The notes under the pieces are model-generated. The model was given only the letters and a program-made list of their open reading frames with translations. It had not been told where the DNA came from and searched no databases. Shown one piece after another: positions 33,488 through 41,665 of a stretch of DNA of 64,000 nucleotides. The stretch's first letter is position 1. Each line of letters opens with the position of its first letter. The translations under genes and the position numbers were made by a program. The stretch is from Streptomyces sp. CB02923 (GTDB taxonomy: Bacteria > Actinomycetota > Actinomycetes > Streptomycetales > Streptomycetaceae): contig NZ_LWKZ01000025.1 of assembly GCF_001905005.1 (NCBI RefSeq), positions 1 to 64,000 of the forward strand, given 5' to 3'.

Positions 33488-33612
33488 GGCATGCCTCCCG
33501 GCGGACCCTCCGGTCCTGCCCGAAGAGCCCGCACGTCGCGATCAATGGATGACCGGGACGCTATCCGGGCAGGGGCGTCGGGTGGTCGACCGTTCGGCAA
33601 AACCTCGGGCGG

Positions 33613-34014
33613 TCACGCCGGTTGCCGGGCCGGGGCGCCCGGCCCGGGTATCGGCTCGGCGCTCCGGCCCACCGTCGTCGGCGGGCCTGCGCGGGCGCGG
33701 ATGTCCGAGGCGAACGGGCCGGTACGAGCGCGGGCCGTGACGTCCGCGACGGCGCCTCGTACGGTGCAGCGCAGCAGGTGAGCGCCCTGTGCCGCCGCCA
33801 CCCCGCGAGCGGCGTCGCACGCTGCCGACGCGCCCTGGAGTGCCGTGTCCGCCGCCGCCAGAGCCGCCAGATCAGCCGCCGCGCCCGCGCGGTGACGTGT
33901 CACCACCGCCTGGGCCATGGCGATCACCACCGCGAACACCGTGCACAGCGCCATCGCCGCGAACACCGCCCACACCGTGGCCGAACCCTCATCGCCCCAC
34001 CGTTTCTTCCGCAA
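33613..34014 (-). CDS. TadE-like secreted/pilus-assembly protein
   Basis: The frame starts at TTG 34014, supported by GGGGAGG about 9 bases upstream, and overlaps the upstream TadE gene by 26 bp. Its 133 residues begin with a short basic part, then G-S-A-T-V and a hydrophobic helix (WAVFAAMALCTVFAVVIAMAQ), the class III prepilin-like layout of the Rv3660c-neighbourhood TadE family. The AAADLAALAAAD motif after the helix is typical. It is the last gene of the Tad operon and is probably a minor pseudopilin. Confidence 0.8.
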   Translation of the reverse strand: MRKKRWGDEGSATVWAVFAAMALCTVFAVVIAMAQAVVTRHRAGAAADLAALAAADTALQGASAACDAARGVAAAQGAHLLRCTVRGAVADVTARARTGPFASDIRARAGPPTTVGRSAEPIPGPGAPARQPA

Positions 34015-34342
34015 GAGCCGTCGCCTCCCCCCGGAGTGTCAGCGTCAGCGGGCCGACGCCGGGCGACGCCGCCTCGACCCGTACGCGCACATGGTCGCCC
34101 TGCCTGTCCAGCGCCACCCGCGCCCCCGGCGGCGCCGCGTCCCGGACCACTGCGCCGACGGCCGCCGACGGCTCCGACCGAGCCGCGGCACGGGCCCCCG
34201 CCCGTGCCGCGTCCACACACTGGATCTGCGCGCAGGCGGCCATCAGCCCCCACAGGAGCAGCCCCGTGAACAGGGCCAGCGCCGGGATCACCAGGGCCGT
34301 TTCCGCCGTCACGTACCCCCCGTCGCGGTCGTCGTCAGACAT
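33989..34342 (-). CDS. TadE-family minor pilin
   Basis: A 117-residue TadE protein. A short polar leader ends in G, followed by YVTAETALVIPALALFTGLLLWGL, the processing-site and helix pattern of Flp minor pilins with E at +5. The globular part has a strand pattern near VALDRQGDHVRVRV. The start overlaps the end of the DUF4244 pilin gene by 8 bp. It should be processed by a prepilin peptidase and assembled at the membrane with the Tad machinery. Confidence 0.85.
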   Translation of the reverse strand: MSDDDRDGGYVTAETALVIPALALFTGLLLWGLMAACAQIQCVDAARAGARAAARSEPSAAVGAVVRDAAPPGARVALDRQGDHVRVRVEAASPGVGPLTLTLRGEATALAEETVGR

Positions 34343-34583
34343 GGACGCCGAGGGCCTTCCCGATCAACGCGCGCAGTGCCGCCTCCACGGCGCCGCCCGA
34401 CAGCACCTTGTAGAGCACCGCCGCCGCGGCACACGCCGCCAGGGTCCCCAGGGCGTACTCCGCCGTGATCATGCCCCGGTCCACCGAAGCCCGGCTCCGA
34501 TCCGCCGAAGCCCGGCCTCGGCCCGCCGGAACCCGGCCCCGGTGCACCGAAGCCCTGCGCCGCAACCACTGCCGTACACACAT
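34335..34583 (-). CDS. DUF4244 Flp-type pilin with heptad-repeat leader
   Basis: ATG 34583 gives 82 residues. The C-terminal 45 residues, G-MITAEYALGTLAACAAAAVLYKVL, are the DUF4244 pilin core; cleavage after G would leave M-I-T-A-E at the N-terminus with E at +5. The leader is unusually long and encodes four 7-residue units (RASVHRG, RVPAGRG, RASADRS, RASVDRG) from a 21-bp tandem repeat at 34477-34560. It is probably the major pilin subunit. TadC ends 158 bp upstream, so expression may differ from that of the ATPase genes. Confidence 0.82.
   Translation of the reverse strand: MCVRQWLRRRASVHRGRVPAGRGRASADRSRASVDRGMITAEYALGTLAACAAAAVLYKVLSGGAVEAALRALIGKALGVHV
34477..34560. repeat. 21-bp tandem repeat, 4 copies, inside the pilin leader
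   Basis: Units like CGGTCCACCGAAGCCCGGCTC repeat every 21 bp four times and stay in frame with the DUF4244 gene, giving four heptapeptides before the prepilin cleavage site. Confidence 0.88.
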
Positions 34584-34741
34584 CGCTTCCCCACTTCCCC
34601 CTGGATAACTGCCTTCTCGTTGCCTGTCAGTCGGCGTGTTCCATAAGCCCATCAACAGCCCTTCAACAGCCCTTCGACTGCCCTCCGGCAGCCCTCCAAC
34701 ATCCCCTCGACCGTCCCCCCGATCCGCTAAGTGACACCCCG

Positions 34742-35578
34742 TCAGTTGTGCTGCGCCATGAGCGCCGAAGCCAGGCCGATCAGGACCGGTACGACGCCGA
34801 GCGCGAGGAAGGCGGGCAGGAAACACGCGGTCAGCGGGAGCGTGATCAGCACTCCGGCCCGCCGGGCCCGTTCGGCCGACGCGCGGCACGCCTGCGCCCG
34901 CAGCTCCGCAGCGATCCGGGAGACGCCCTCCACGGCCGGGACCCCGGATATCCCCGCCCGCTCCATGTACGTGGCCAGCCCCTGGGCGCCGGGGAGCGCG
35001 CCGAAACGCCGCCACGTCGTCGCGGGGTCGCCGCCCAGCCGGAGTTCGGCGGCCACGCGCCGCAGCCGCTCGCCGACGGTTCCGCCGAGCGACCGCCCCA
35101 CCGCCTCGGCGGACTCCCGCGGTCCGGCCCCCGCCGCCAGGCAGGCCGCCAGCAGGTCCGCGGCCGGTGCCAGCGCCGCGCGCAGGCCGTTCTCGGCCGT
35201 CTGCCGCGCGGCCCGCGCCTTCGTACGGCGCTGCCACCGCCCGGCTCCGTATGCCACGGCGAGTCCGAGTACGCCACCGGCCACTCCGCCGACGAGAATG
35301 ACCACGAAACCCGCCACCACGGCGGCCCCCGCCCGTTCCCGGATCACCCCCGTCCACCGATGTCCCCGGCTCCGCTGCCGCACCGGTCTCCGGCCCGTAC
35401 CGCCGTTGCGCCGCGCGCCCTCGGCCAGGACTGCCCGCGCCCGTCGCCGCACGGCCCGTATGCCGCGCGCTTCCCGGACCGCGGCCGACCCGCACACTCC
35501 GACGGCGAGAATCAGAAAAACAATCCCCAGGGTGTGGATAACTTCTTGGACGGCGCCCCTCACGTCTTCAGCGGACAT
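34742..35578 (-). CDS. tadC: TadC-like type II/IV secretion platform protein
   Basis: ATG 35578 gives 278 residues. Three to four membrane segments (near the N-terminus, VVAGFVVILVGGVAGGVLGLAV, and a C-terminal pair) flank a T2SSF domain with LRAALAPAADLLAACLAAGAGP and the G-D-P-x-x-T-W motif. It pairs with TadB to form the inner-membrane platform on which the CpaF ATPase acts. The start overlaps the tadB stop by 11 bp. Confidence 0.88.
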   Translation of the reverse strand: MSAEDVRGAVQEVIHTLGIVFLILAVGVCGSAAVREARGIRAVRRRARAVLAEGARRNGGTGRRPVRQRSRGHRWTGVIRERAGAAVVAGFVVILVGGVAGGVLGLAVAYGAGRWQRRTKARAARQTAENGLRAALAPAADLLAACLAAGAGPRESAEAVGRSLGGTVGERLRRVAAELRLGGDPATTWRRFGALPGAQGLATYMERAGISGVPAVEGVSRIAAELRAQACRASAERARRAGVLITLPLTACFLPAFLALGVVPVLIGLASALMAQHN

Positions 35579-36605
35579 GGCCGCCCCTCTCGGCAGCCGC
35601 GATGATCCGCCCCGTCCAGACGACGCCGCACCACTCCAGAAGGCCGCCGACCAGCAGGCACGCCCACCCGGCCGGAGTGTGCAGCAACACCCGGAGCGGG
35701 TCGGCGCCGAGGGCACTTCCCATCGCGAGCCCTCCGGCCGGAAGAAGCGCGAGCATCAAGGCCGTCGCCCGCGGGCCCGCCAACTGAGCGCGCAGGTCGT
35801 CGCGTTGATCACGTTGTGTCCGGAGGGCCGCCGCGATCCGTTCCAGTCCGGCGGCCAGCCCGGCCCCGCCGTCGACGGCGACCTGCCAGCACGCCGCCAC
35901 CCCGGCCAGCCCTTCCGCACCCGGCAGCCGCGCCGCCGCCCGCAGGGCCGGTGGCACGTCCCCGCCGAACCGGGCCGCCGCCACCACCGCCGCGCCCGCC
36001 TCGCCAAAGCCCGGCGCACCGGCAGCCACCAGCGCCTGATCGGGCTGCCGCCCGGCCCGCAGCTCGCCCGCCACCGCCTCGCACAACTCGATCACCGCCA
36101 CGCCCCGGCGCTCCCGCTCCCGCACCCGCTCGCGGGCCCGCAGCCACCGCCGGACCAGGACCAGCGCCACCACACCGGCGATCACCGGCAGCACCGATCC
36201 GCCCAGCACGCCGAGGGCGATCCCCGTCGGCAGGCACCACAGCTCCCATGGGGAGCGGGAGAGACTGTCCCTTCCCTTACCGCCCGGCCGGGGGACCCAA
36301 TGGACGGCCCTCGTGGCCGTCCCGACCCACGTGGCCCACACAGCCCACGCACCCCACATGACCCAACCCGCCGCTTGTTGCAGCATCCGGCGAAGCCCGG
36401 GATCACCCGCTTCCCCGTACGACCGGACGGGACCCGCAGCCTCCCCCCGCCCCTCCGGGCCCGCCCGCTCCCCGCCCACGAGCATCAGGCGCGCCCGCCG
36501 TACGTCGTCGCCCCGCCCACCGGACATCCAGACCGCCGCCCCGGCGCACAGCACGGCCGCGCACACCGGCACCGTCGTCACCGCCGTCACTCCGACGTCG
36601 CTCAT
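35568..36605 (-). CDS. tadB: TadB-like secretion platform protein
   Basis: A 345-residue T2SSF-domain membrane protein. It has an N-terminal hydrophobic segment, a central pair of helices (IALGVLGGSVLPVIAGVVALVLV), the T2SSF core with VIELCEAVAGELRAGRQPDQAL, and a C-terminal helix pair. It is the TadC partner in the Flp pilus platform. Its ATG overlaps the cpaF stop as ATGA, so translation is coupled. Confidence 0.9.
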   Translation of the reverse strand: MSDVGVTAVTTVPVCAAVLCAGAAVWMSGGRGDDVRRARLMLVGGERAGPEGRGEAAGPVRSYGEAGDPGLRRMLQQAAGWVMWGAWAVWATWVGTATRAVHWVPRPGGKGRDSLSRSPWELWCLPTGIALGVLGGSVLPVIAGVVALVLVRRWLRARERVRERERRGVAVIELCEAVAGELRAGRQPDQALVAAGAPGFGEAGAAVVAAARFGGDVPPALRAAARLPGAEGLAGVAACWQVAVDGGAGLAAGLERIAAALRTQRDQRDDLRAQLAGPRATALMLALLPAGGLAMGSALGADPLRVLLHTPAGWACLLVGGLLEWCGVVWTGRIIAAAERGGHVR

Positions 36606-37849
36606 CCCGTGCCCCTCCCCCGCTCACACAGACGCATCAACCGGGCCCACCCCGGTCCCTCTTGAAAGCCATCGGGCGCCCGGACCGCTGCCGGTACGGT
36701 CACCACGAAGCCGTCCCGGTCCCGCTCCAGCACGTCCACCCGGGCGAGCCGCCGCCTGCCGTCCCTGTCCCGCACGAGGTGCAGCAGCACCGACAACGCG
36801 GCCGCCAACTGGCTGTGCAGGGCGGCCCGGTCGAGCCCGGCCGTCGATCCGAGCGCCTCCAGGCGTGCCGGGACGTCGCACGGGGCGTTCGCATGGACGG
36901 TTCCGGAGCCGCCTTCGTGGCCGGTGTTCAAGGCCGCCAGCAGGTCCGTCACTTCGGCGCCGCGCACCTCGCCGACCACCAGCCGGTCCGGCCGCATCCG
37001 GAGTGCCTGCCGCACCAGGTCCCGCAGGGTGACGCGGCCGATGCCCTCCTGGTTCGCGGGCCGGGTCTCCAGCCGTACGACATGGGGGTGGTCGGGTCGC
37101 AGCTCCGCGGAGTCCTCGGCCAGTACGAGCCGTTCGGCCGGGCCGGCCAGGCTGAGCAGCGAGCTGAGCAAGGTCGTCTTTCCGGAGCCCGTACCGCCGC
37201 TGATCAGGAAGGAGAGCCGGGCGTCCAGTACGGCGCGCAGCAGCCGGTCGCCGTCCGGTGGCACCGTCCCCGCCGCGGTCAGTTCCGCCAGGGTGAAGGC
37301 GCGGGGGCGCAGGACGCGCAGCGACAGGCAGGTGCCGCCGACCGCCACCGGCGGCAGTACGGCGTGCAGACGGGTCCCGTCGGGCAGCCGGGCGTCCACC
37401 CAGGGGCAGGCGTCGTCCAGCCGCCGCCCGGCCACCGACGCCAGGCGCTGGGCGAGCCGGCGCACCGCGGCTTCGTCGGCGAACCGCACTGGCGTGCGCT
37501 CCAGGCCGCCGCCGCGGTCCACCCACACCTCGTCTGGCGCGGTGACCAGCACATCGGTCACCTCCGGCTCGGCGACGAGCGGTTCCAGGGGGCCGCTGCC
37601 GATCAGCTCCGACCGCAGGGCGGACACCACGCCCAGCACCTCCGCGTCGCCGAGCAGGCGGCCCTCGGCGCGCAGCGCCATGGCGACCCGGGCGGGCGTC
37701 GGCTCCGCGCCCGCCTGGGCCAGTCGCCCGCGCACCGCCTCCAGCAGCCCGGCGCCGATGCCCGTCCCGGCACCGCCACGGGCGGTTCGTACGCCGGAGA
37801 GGCGCGGTCCGTCCGCTGTCGGCGTCCCGGCCCTCGCGTCCTCCCTCAT
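36602..37849 (-). CDS. cpaF: CpaF/TadA-type secretion ATPase
   Basis: A 415-residue hexameric ATPase that powers Flp pilus assembly. Walker A GGTGSGKTT is at 218-226, an Asp box follows (LAEDSAEL), Walker B is in LVVGEVRG, and the His box in TGHEGGSGTVHAN. The N-terminal ~190 residues are the usual CpaF domain with LVTAPDEVWVDRGG. It overlaps both neighbours by ATGA (Ssd/CpaE upstream, tadB downstream). Confidence 0.95.
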   Translation of the reverse strand: MREDARAGTPTADGPRLSGVRTARGGAGTGIGAGLLEAVRGRLAQAGAEPTPARVAMALRAEGRLLGDAEVLGVVSALRSELIGSGPLEPLVAEPEVTDVLVTAPDEVWVDRGGGLERTPVRFADEAAVRRLAQRLASVAGRRLDDACPWVDARLPDGTRLHAVLPPVAVGGTCLSLRVLRPRAFTLAELTAAGTVPPDGDRLLRAVLDARLSFLISGGTGSGKTTLLSSLLSLAGPAERLVLAEDSAELRPDHPHVVRLETRPANQEGIGRVTLRDLVRQALRMRPDRLVVGEVRGAEVTDLLAALNTGHEGGSGTVHANAPCDVPARLEALGSTAGLDRAALHSQLAAALSVLLHLVRDRDGRRRLARVDVLERDRDGFVVTVPAAVRAPDGFQEGPGWARLMRLCERGRGTG

Positions 37850-39006
37850 CCGAACCCACCCCCCGCGCCTTCACCGAACCCCGCCCGCCCGGCCTCCGGC
37901 TCTCCGGGCCGCGGCAGCACCCGCTCCCAGAAGGCCGTGCCGAAGTGGCGCAGCGGGCATCGGGCGTTCGCTCCAGGGGGCGCACCCCGGGCCAGTGCGG
38001 CCGGGAGGCCGGGCTCCCAGGCCAGCTCTCCGGCCAGTGGAAGGCCGAGCAGGCGGGCGATTTCCCCGGGCTCCAGTTCCGCGGCGCGGGCGGTGCCCGT
38101 GGCGGGGCCGCCGCGTGTCACCACCCGCACGTCCGGCAGGACCGTACGGACGAGCGCCGCCACGCGCCGGGCAGCCGCGACCGCCCGCAGTTCGGCGGGG
38201 ACGACCAGCAGTCCGACGTCGACCTGAGCGAGGGCTTCCACGACCGCTTCGTCCAGCCGCCGCGGCAGGTCCACCACCACGGCGCCGCCCCGTCGGCGGG
38301 CGGCCGCCATGACCGCGCGCATCGCCTGGGGCGGGATCGCCACCGTGTCGCCCCGGTCCCAGCTCAGTACGCGTAAGGAGTGCAGTCGCGGCAGCGCTTC
38401 CTCCAAGGCGCCGCCGCCCACCCGGCCGCGCGACTCGGCGAATGCGGGCCAGCGCAGCCCTTCCTCCTTCTCGCCGCCCAGCAGCACGTCGAGGCCGCCG
38501 CCCAGCGGGTCCGCGTCGACCAGGATGGTGCGGCGGCGGGCGCGGGCCGCCGTCACGGCCAGGGCGCAGGCGAGGGTGCTCGCGCCGGCGCCGCCGCTGC
38601 CGCCGATCACCCCCACCGTCACGGCCGCGGGCCCGACGCCTTCCACCGCGTCGGCGATCCGGTCCACGAGCCAGCTCTCGCCGCCGGGGAGCACCAGCAC
38701 CCGTTCCGCCCCGACCGCGACGGCCAGCCGCCACAGCTGCCGGTCGTCGGCGCCCCGGGCGACGAGCACCACGCCGTCCCTGCGGCCGGCCCCGCACAGC
38801 CGGGGCGCGCAGTCGTCGCCGACGATCACCAGGGGCGCCGAAGCCCAGCCGGGGCTGCGGCCCCGGGCGGCGCCGGGTGCCACTTCGGGCGTCGCACCGG
38901 CGGCCGCGCACAGTCTCAGGAGGTCGTCGAGAAGGTCCTCGTCCTCGGTGACGATCAGCGGTCCGCCGCGCCCTGCGGCGGGCCCGGGAGGTTGATCGGA
39001 AGTCAT
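37846..39006 (-). CDS. Ssd/CpaE-like ParA-family ATPase
   Basis: ATG 39006 (MTSDQPPGP) gives 386 residues. An N-terminal receiver-like domain precedes a ParA/MinD domain with VIGGSGGAGAST in place of KGGxGK-S/T; the usual lysines are missing, as in the septum-site-determining Ssd proteins of actinobacteria. DADPLGGGLD and VVVDLPRRLD fit the A' and B regions. CpaE-like proteins place Tad pili; Ssd homologues affect septation. It is the first gene of the Tad operon. Confidence 0.85.
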   Translation of the reverse strand: MTSDQPPGPAAGRGGPLIVTEDEDLLDDLLRLCAAAGATPEVAPGAARGRSPGWASAPLVIVGDDCAPRLCGAGRRDGVVLVARGADDRQLWRLAVAVGAERVLVLPGGESWLVDRIADAVEGVGPAAVTVGVIGGSGGAGASTLACALAVTAARARRRTILVDADPLGGGLDVLLGGEKEEGLRWPAFAESRGRVGGGALEEALPRLHSLRVLSWDRGDTVAIPPQAMRAVMAAARRRGGAVVVDLPRRLDEAVVEALAQVDVGLLVVPAELRAVAAARRVAALVRTVLPDVRVVTRGGPATGTARAAELEPGEIARLLGLPLAGELAWEPGLPAALARGAPPGANARCPLRHFGTAFWERVLPRPGEPEAGRAGFGEGAGGGFG

Positions 39007-39298
39007 ACGTCCGGCCACGTTCCGTTCCCCTATCGCTACACAACTCACACATCCGCGAACTCGCGGAGTTTCACCGTGCAGCGATCCGGGAAATCCCGTG
39101 GATCTTGGTCCAAAACTGTGGACAACTCAATGCCTGTGAATATCCCAGTCACCTATACCAGCGACCTTGAAGGCTCCCTCAGAGCAGCGCAACGGCTACC
39201 GTGAGTGACGTATGACGATGGTCGGCAAGCCCTGGCCGGGTGATGAAGAGGAAGCGGCCGATCCGCCTCGGACGGGCAAAAACGCGTCCGGACATGCG

Positions 39299-39363
39299 AC
39301 GACCCCCGCCGGGGGGGAGAGCGGGGGTCGTCCCCACGGCCGACTCGGGGGGGGAGGAGTCGG
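39299..39363 (+). terminator. Tandem G-rich hairpins, possible terminator or small RNA
   Basis: Hairpin 1 has 11-bp arms ACGACCCCCGC (39299-39309) and GCGGGGGTCGT (39321-39331). Hairpin 2 has 7-bp arms CCGACTC (39340-39346) and GAGTCGG (39357-39363) with a G-rich loop. No U-run follows. They lie in a divergent spacer, where an ordinary terminator is not expected. Confidence 0.45.
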
Positions 39364-39444
39364 ACCGGGTTAGCACGGTCGCGAACGATCCGTGACTTCC
39401 ATGGTGTACCCGAGAGCCTTCTCAGGCAAACCCACGCGCCACAC

Positions 39445-39472
39445 CTTACGCCGAATGGTGGGCGCCTATGCT
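39445..39472 (+). promoter_or_regulatory. Promoter of the HAD gene
   Basis: CTTACG (39445-39450) and TATGCT (39467-39472) are 16 bp apart. The -10 ends 6 bases before GTG 39479, so the transcript probably starts at the GTG and is leaderless. Confidence 0.55.
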
Positions 39473-39478
39473 CGCCTC

Positions 39479-40339
39479 GTGGAAAACCACTCCGTGCCCC
39501 ACTCGGCGACTCACTCGACTCCCCGCACAGCCGCGTTCTTCGACCTGGACAAGACAGTCATTGCTAAGTCGAGCACGCTGACCTTCAGCAAGTCGTTCTA
39601 CCAAGGCGGCCTGATCAATCGCCGGGCCGTACTGCGTACCGCCTACGCCCAGTTCGTCTTCCTCGCCGGCGGCGCCGACCACGACCAGATGGAACGGATG
39701 CGCGCCTACCTGTCGGCGCTCTGCCGCGGCTGGGACGTGGCCCAGGTCCGGGAGATCATCGCGGAAACCCTCCACGAGCTGATCGACCCGCTCATCTACG
39801 ACGAGGCCGCCTCCCTCATCGAGGAGCACCACACCGCGGGCCGCGACGTCGTGATCGTCTCCACTTCGGGCGCCGAGGTCGTCGAGCCGATCGGACGGCT
39901 GCTCGGCGCCGACCGCGTGGTGGCCACCCGCATGGTCGTCGGCGAGGACGGCCGCTTCACGGGCGAGGTGGAGTACTACGCCTACGGCCCGACCAAGGCG
40001 CAGGCGATCCGGGATCTCGCCGCCTCCGAGGGCTACGACCTGGCGCGCTGCTACGCGTACAGCGATTCGGCGACCGACGTACCGATGCTGGAGGCGGTCG
40101 GCCACCCGTACGCCGTCAACCCGGACCGCGCGCTGCGCCGCGAGGCCGCGAGCCGGGGCTGGCCGGTGCTCTCCTTCACCCGGCCGGTCCAGCTGAAGCA
40201 GCGGCTGCCGTCCCTGGGAATGCCGTCGCGTCCGGTGCTCGCCACGGTGGCCGCCGTGGGCGCGGCCGCCGCGACCGCGGGCCTCGTCTGGTACGCGAGC
40301 CGGCGGCGCCCGGTTTTTGCCCGTATCACCCGCGTTTGA
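39479..40339 (+). CDS. HAD-IB phosphatase (SerB-like) with C-terminal membrane helix
   Basis: GTG 39479 (VENHSVPH) is preferred because a -10 hexamer ends 6 bases before it; longer frames exist upstream. The 286-residue protein has motif I F-F-D-L-D-K-T, motif II in VIVSTSG, a conserved Lys (GPTKAQA) and motif IV YSDSATDVPML, matching phosphoserine-phosphatase-like HAD-IB enzymes. A hydrophobic segment near the C-terminus (VLATVAAVGAAAATAGLVWYA) may anchor it. Homologues at this locus are often called morphological differentiation-associated proteins in Streptomyces; the substrate is not known. Confidence 0.88.
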   Translation: MENHSVPHSATHSTPRTAAFFDLDKTVIAKSSTLTFSKSFYQGGLINRRAVLRTAYAQFVFLAGGADHDQMERMRAYLSALCRGWDVAQVREIIAETLHELIDPLIYDEAASLIEEHHTAGRDVVIVSTSGAEVVEPIGRLLGADRVVATRMVVGEDGRFTGEVEYYAYGPTKAQAIRDLAASEGYDLARCYAYSDSATDVPMLEAVGHPYAVNPDRALRREAASRGWPVLSFTRPVQLKQRLPSLGMPSRPVLATVAAVGAAAATAGLVWYASRRRPVFARITRV

Positions 40340-40344
40340 AGCGA

Positions 40345-40565
40345 AAAGTAAAGAACTGTGGCGAGGGGTTCCGCTTCCCGCGCGCCAGGAGTACAAAGGT
40401 AGTAACGGCCCGCGAGACCGAGGACATCCGAGAGGAAGACCTTCTACGCAGCAAGGCCCACGGACCGAAGCACGGAAACCGGGCACCCACGCGACGCCGA
40501 CCCGTCGATTACGGGCCAGCCGAACCAGGTAACGGACCAAGTTCTCCGACCTGATCGGCACATCC
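40345..40565 (+). ncRNA. ssrS: Probable 6S-like RNA (scr3559/ssrS homologue)
   Basis: The 394-bp gap between the HAD gene and the convergent Fic-like gene has no credible protein but a distinct A/G-rich, low-bias sequence. In S. coelicolor, as I recall, an abundant ~190-nt 6S RNA was reported in the equivalent interval between the morphological differentiation-associated gene and a supposed oxidoreductase. 6S RNA binds housekeeping RNA polymerase. Ends and strand are estimates; the call rests on synteny and memory. A strong hairpin follows at 40598-40629. Confidence 0.55.
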
Positions 40566-40597
40566 GGAGCGCGCTTGGTAACCCGGTGGACGTGCCA

Positions 40598-40629
40598 GCG
40601 GCGGTACCGGAACGACTGGGTACCGCCGC
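40598..40629. terminator. Terminator hairpin between convergent units
   Basis: Perfect 11-bp arms GCGGCGGTACC (40598-40608) and GGTACCGCCGC (40619-40629) flank a 10-nt loop between the rightward HAD/ncRNA unit and the leftward Fic-like gene. Confidence 0.75.
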
Positions 40630-40733
40630 AACCCTTTGCCCGGAGGCCGCCGCCCCCGGGCGCTTTGCTGCGAGGCCGCCGCCCCTCGCGGAGCCGACCC
40701 AGGGCGCGATCAGCCGAAGGCCGCCTCAGCCCC

Positions 40734-41555
40734 TCACGCCGCCCCGCGCTGCATCGCCTCGCACACCGCCGTGCTCTCCCGCGCGCCCAGCTCCACCGCG
40801 CGCCCGCAGTGCGCGATCCACGCCGTCATGCCCTCCGGGGTGCCGGACACATAGCCCTCCAGCGCCGCGACGTAAGCGGCCCGGTCCTGCTCCGCGTGAC
40901 CGACCTCCGCCGGGCACACCGACTTCGGGTCGAGCCCGCTGCCGACCAGCACGATGCGTTCGGCGGCCCGCGCGACCAGTCCGTTGTACGAACCGAAGGG
41001 CCGCAGCGCCAGCAGTTCGCCGTGCACCACGGCGGCCACCACCAGAGCCGGCGCCTCGCTGCCCGCCAGCAGCAGCCGCGCCAGCCCGTCCAGGCGCCCG
41101 GCGACCTCGTCGGCGTCCGGCAGCGGCAGTTCCACGAGGGGCTCGTCGACCGGCTCGCCCGCCAGCCGCGGCCGCCCCACCGAGTCCTGCTGCGTGCCGC
41201 CACCCGCCGCCACCAGGTGCAGCCGCGCCAGCACCCTTAGAGGCGACTGCCGCCACACGCTGAGCAGTTGCCCGGCCTCGGCGGTCAGCCGCAGTGCCGC
41301 GCCGACCGTACGCGGCTCGCCGTCGACACCGAAGTCGGAGCGCCGCCGCACCTCTTCCAGCGCCCAGTCGGCTCCGGCCAGTGCGGCGGAGGCACGCGCT
41401 CCGCGCAGCGCCGCCTCGGAGGTGACCTCGTTGCTGCGCCGCCGCATGATCCGGTGTCCGTAGACCCGGTCCACGCTCTTGCGCATGGAGTCCACGGCGT
41501 CGGCGGCTCCCGGGAGCGAGGCCAGGGTCGCGAGCGGATCGGCTGTCGTACTCAT
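40734..41555 (-). CDS. Fic-like protein with degenerate active site
   Basis: ATG 41555 (MSTTADPLA) gives 273 residues. The helical Fic fold is suggested by LVVAAVVHGELLALRPFGSYNGLVARA, where HPFxDGNGRxxR would be expected. The His is replaced by Arg and the DGNGR loop is altered, so AMP transfer is unlikely. In Streptomyces the family is sometimes listed as an oxidoreductase, a weak annotation. The gene stands alone, convergent with the 6S-like RNA interval and divergent from the CooC-type ATPase gene. Confidence 0.7.
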   Translation of the reverse strand: MSTTADPLATLASLPGAADAVDSMRKSVDRVYGHRIMRRRSNEVTSEAALRGARASAALAGADWALEEVRRRSDFGVDGEPRTVGAALRLTAEAGQLLSVWRQSPLRVLARLHLVAAGGGTQQDSVGRPRLAGEPVDEPLVELPLPDADEVAGRLDGLARLLLAGSEAPALVVAAVVHGELLALRPFGSYNGLVARAAERIVLVGSGLDPKSVCPAEVGHAEQDRAAYVAALEGYVSGTPEGMTAWIAHCGRAVELGARESTAVCEAMQRGAA

Positions 41556-41665
41556 GGGTACGACCCTACGCACCCCGGACGCCGCAAGACCGCACCGCTC
41601 GAAGGAGTGGTCTTCTTCACCCGAACCTCTCACCCAAGGCAACTCGGCGATTACCCTTCGTGAAC

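Larger units (their letters stand above)
39007..39478. other. Divergent regulatory spacer between the Tad operon and the HAD gene
   Basis: About 470 bp without a gene. The left part must hold the Tad promoter. The middle has two G-rich hairpins. The right end has the HAD promoter. Confidence 0.5.

Noticed and set aside
29584..33552. Very long plus-strand open frame antisense to apgA-bldG and overlapping the helicase
   Set aside because: High-G+C DNA leaves shadow frames open; its composition is Arg/Pro/Gly-rich and the real genes in other phases have clear motifs.
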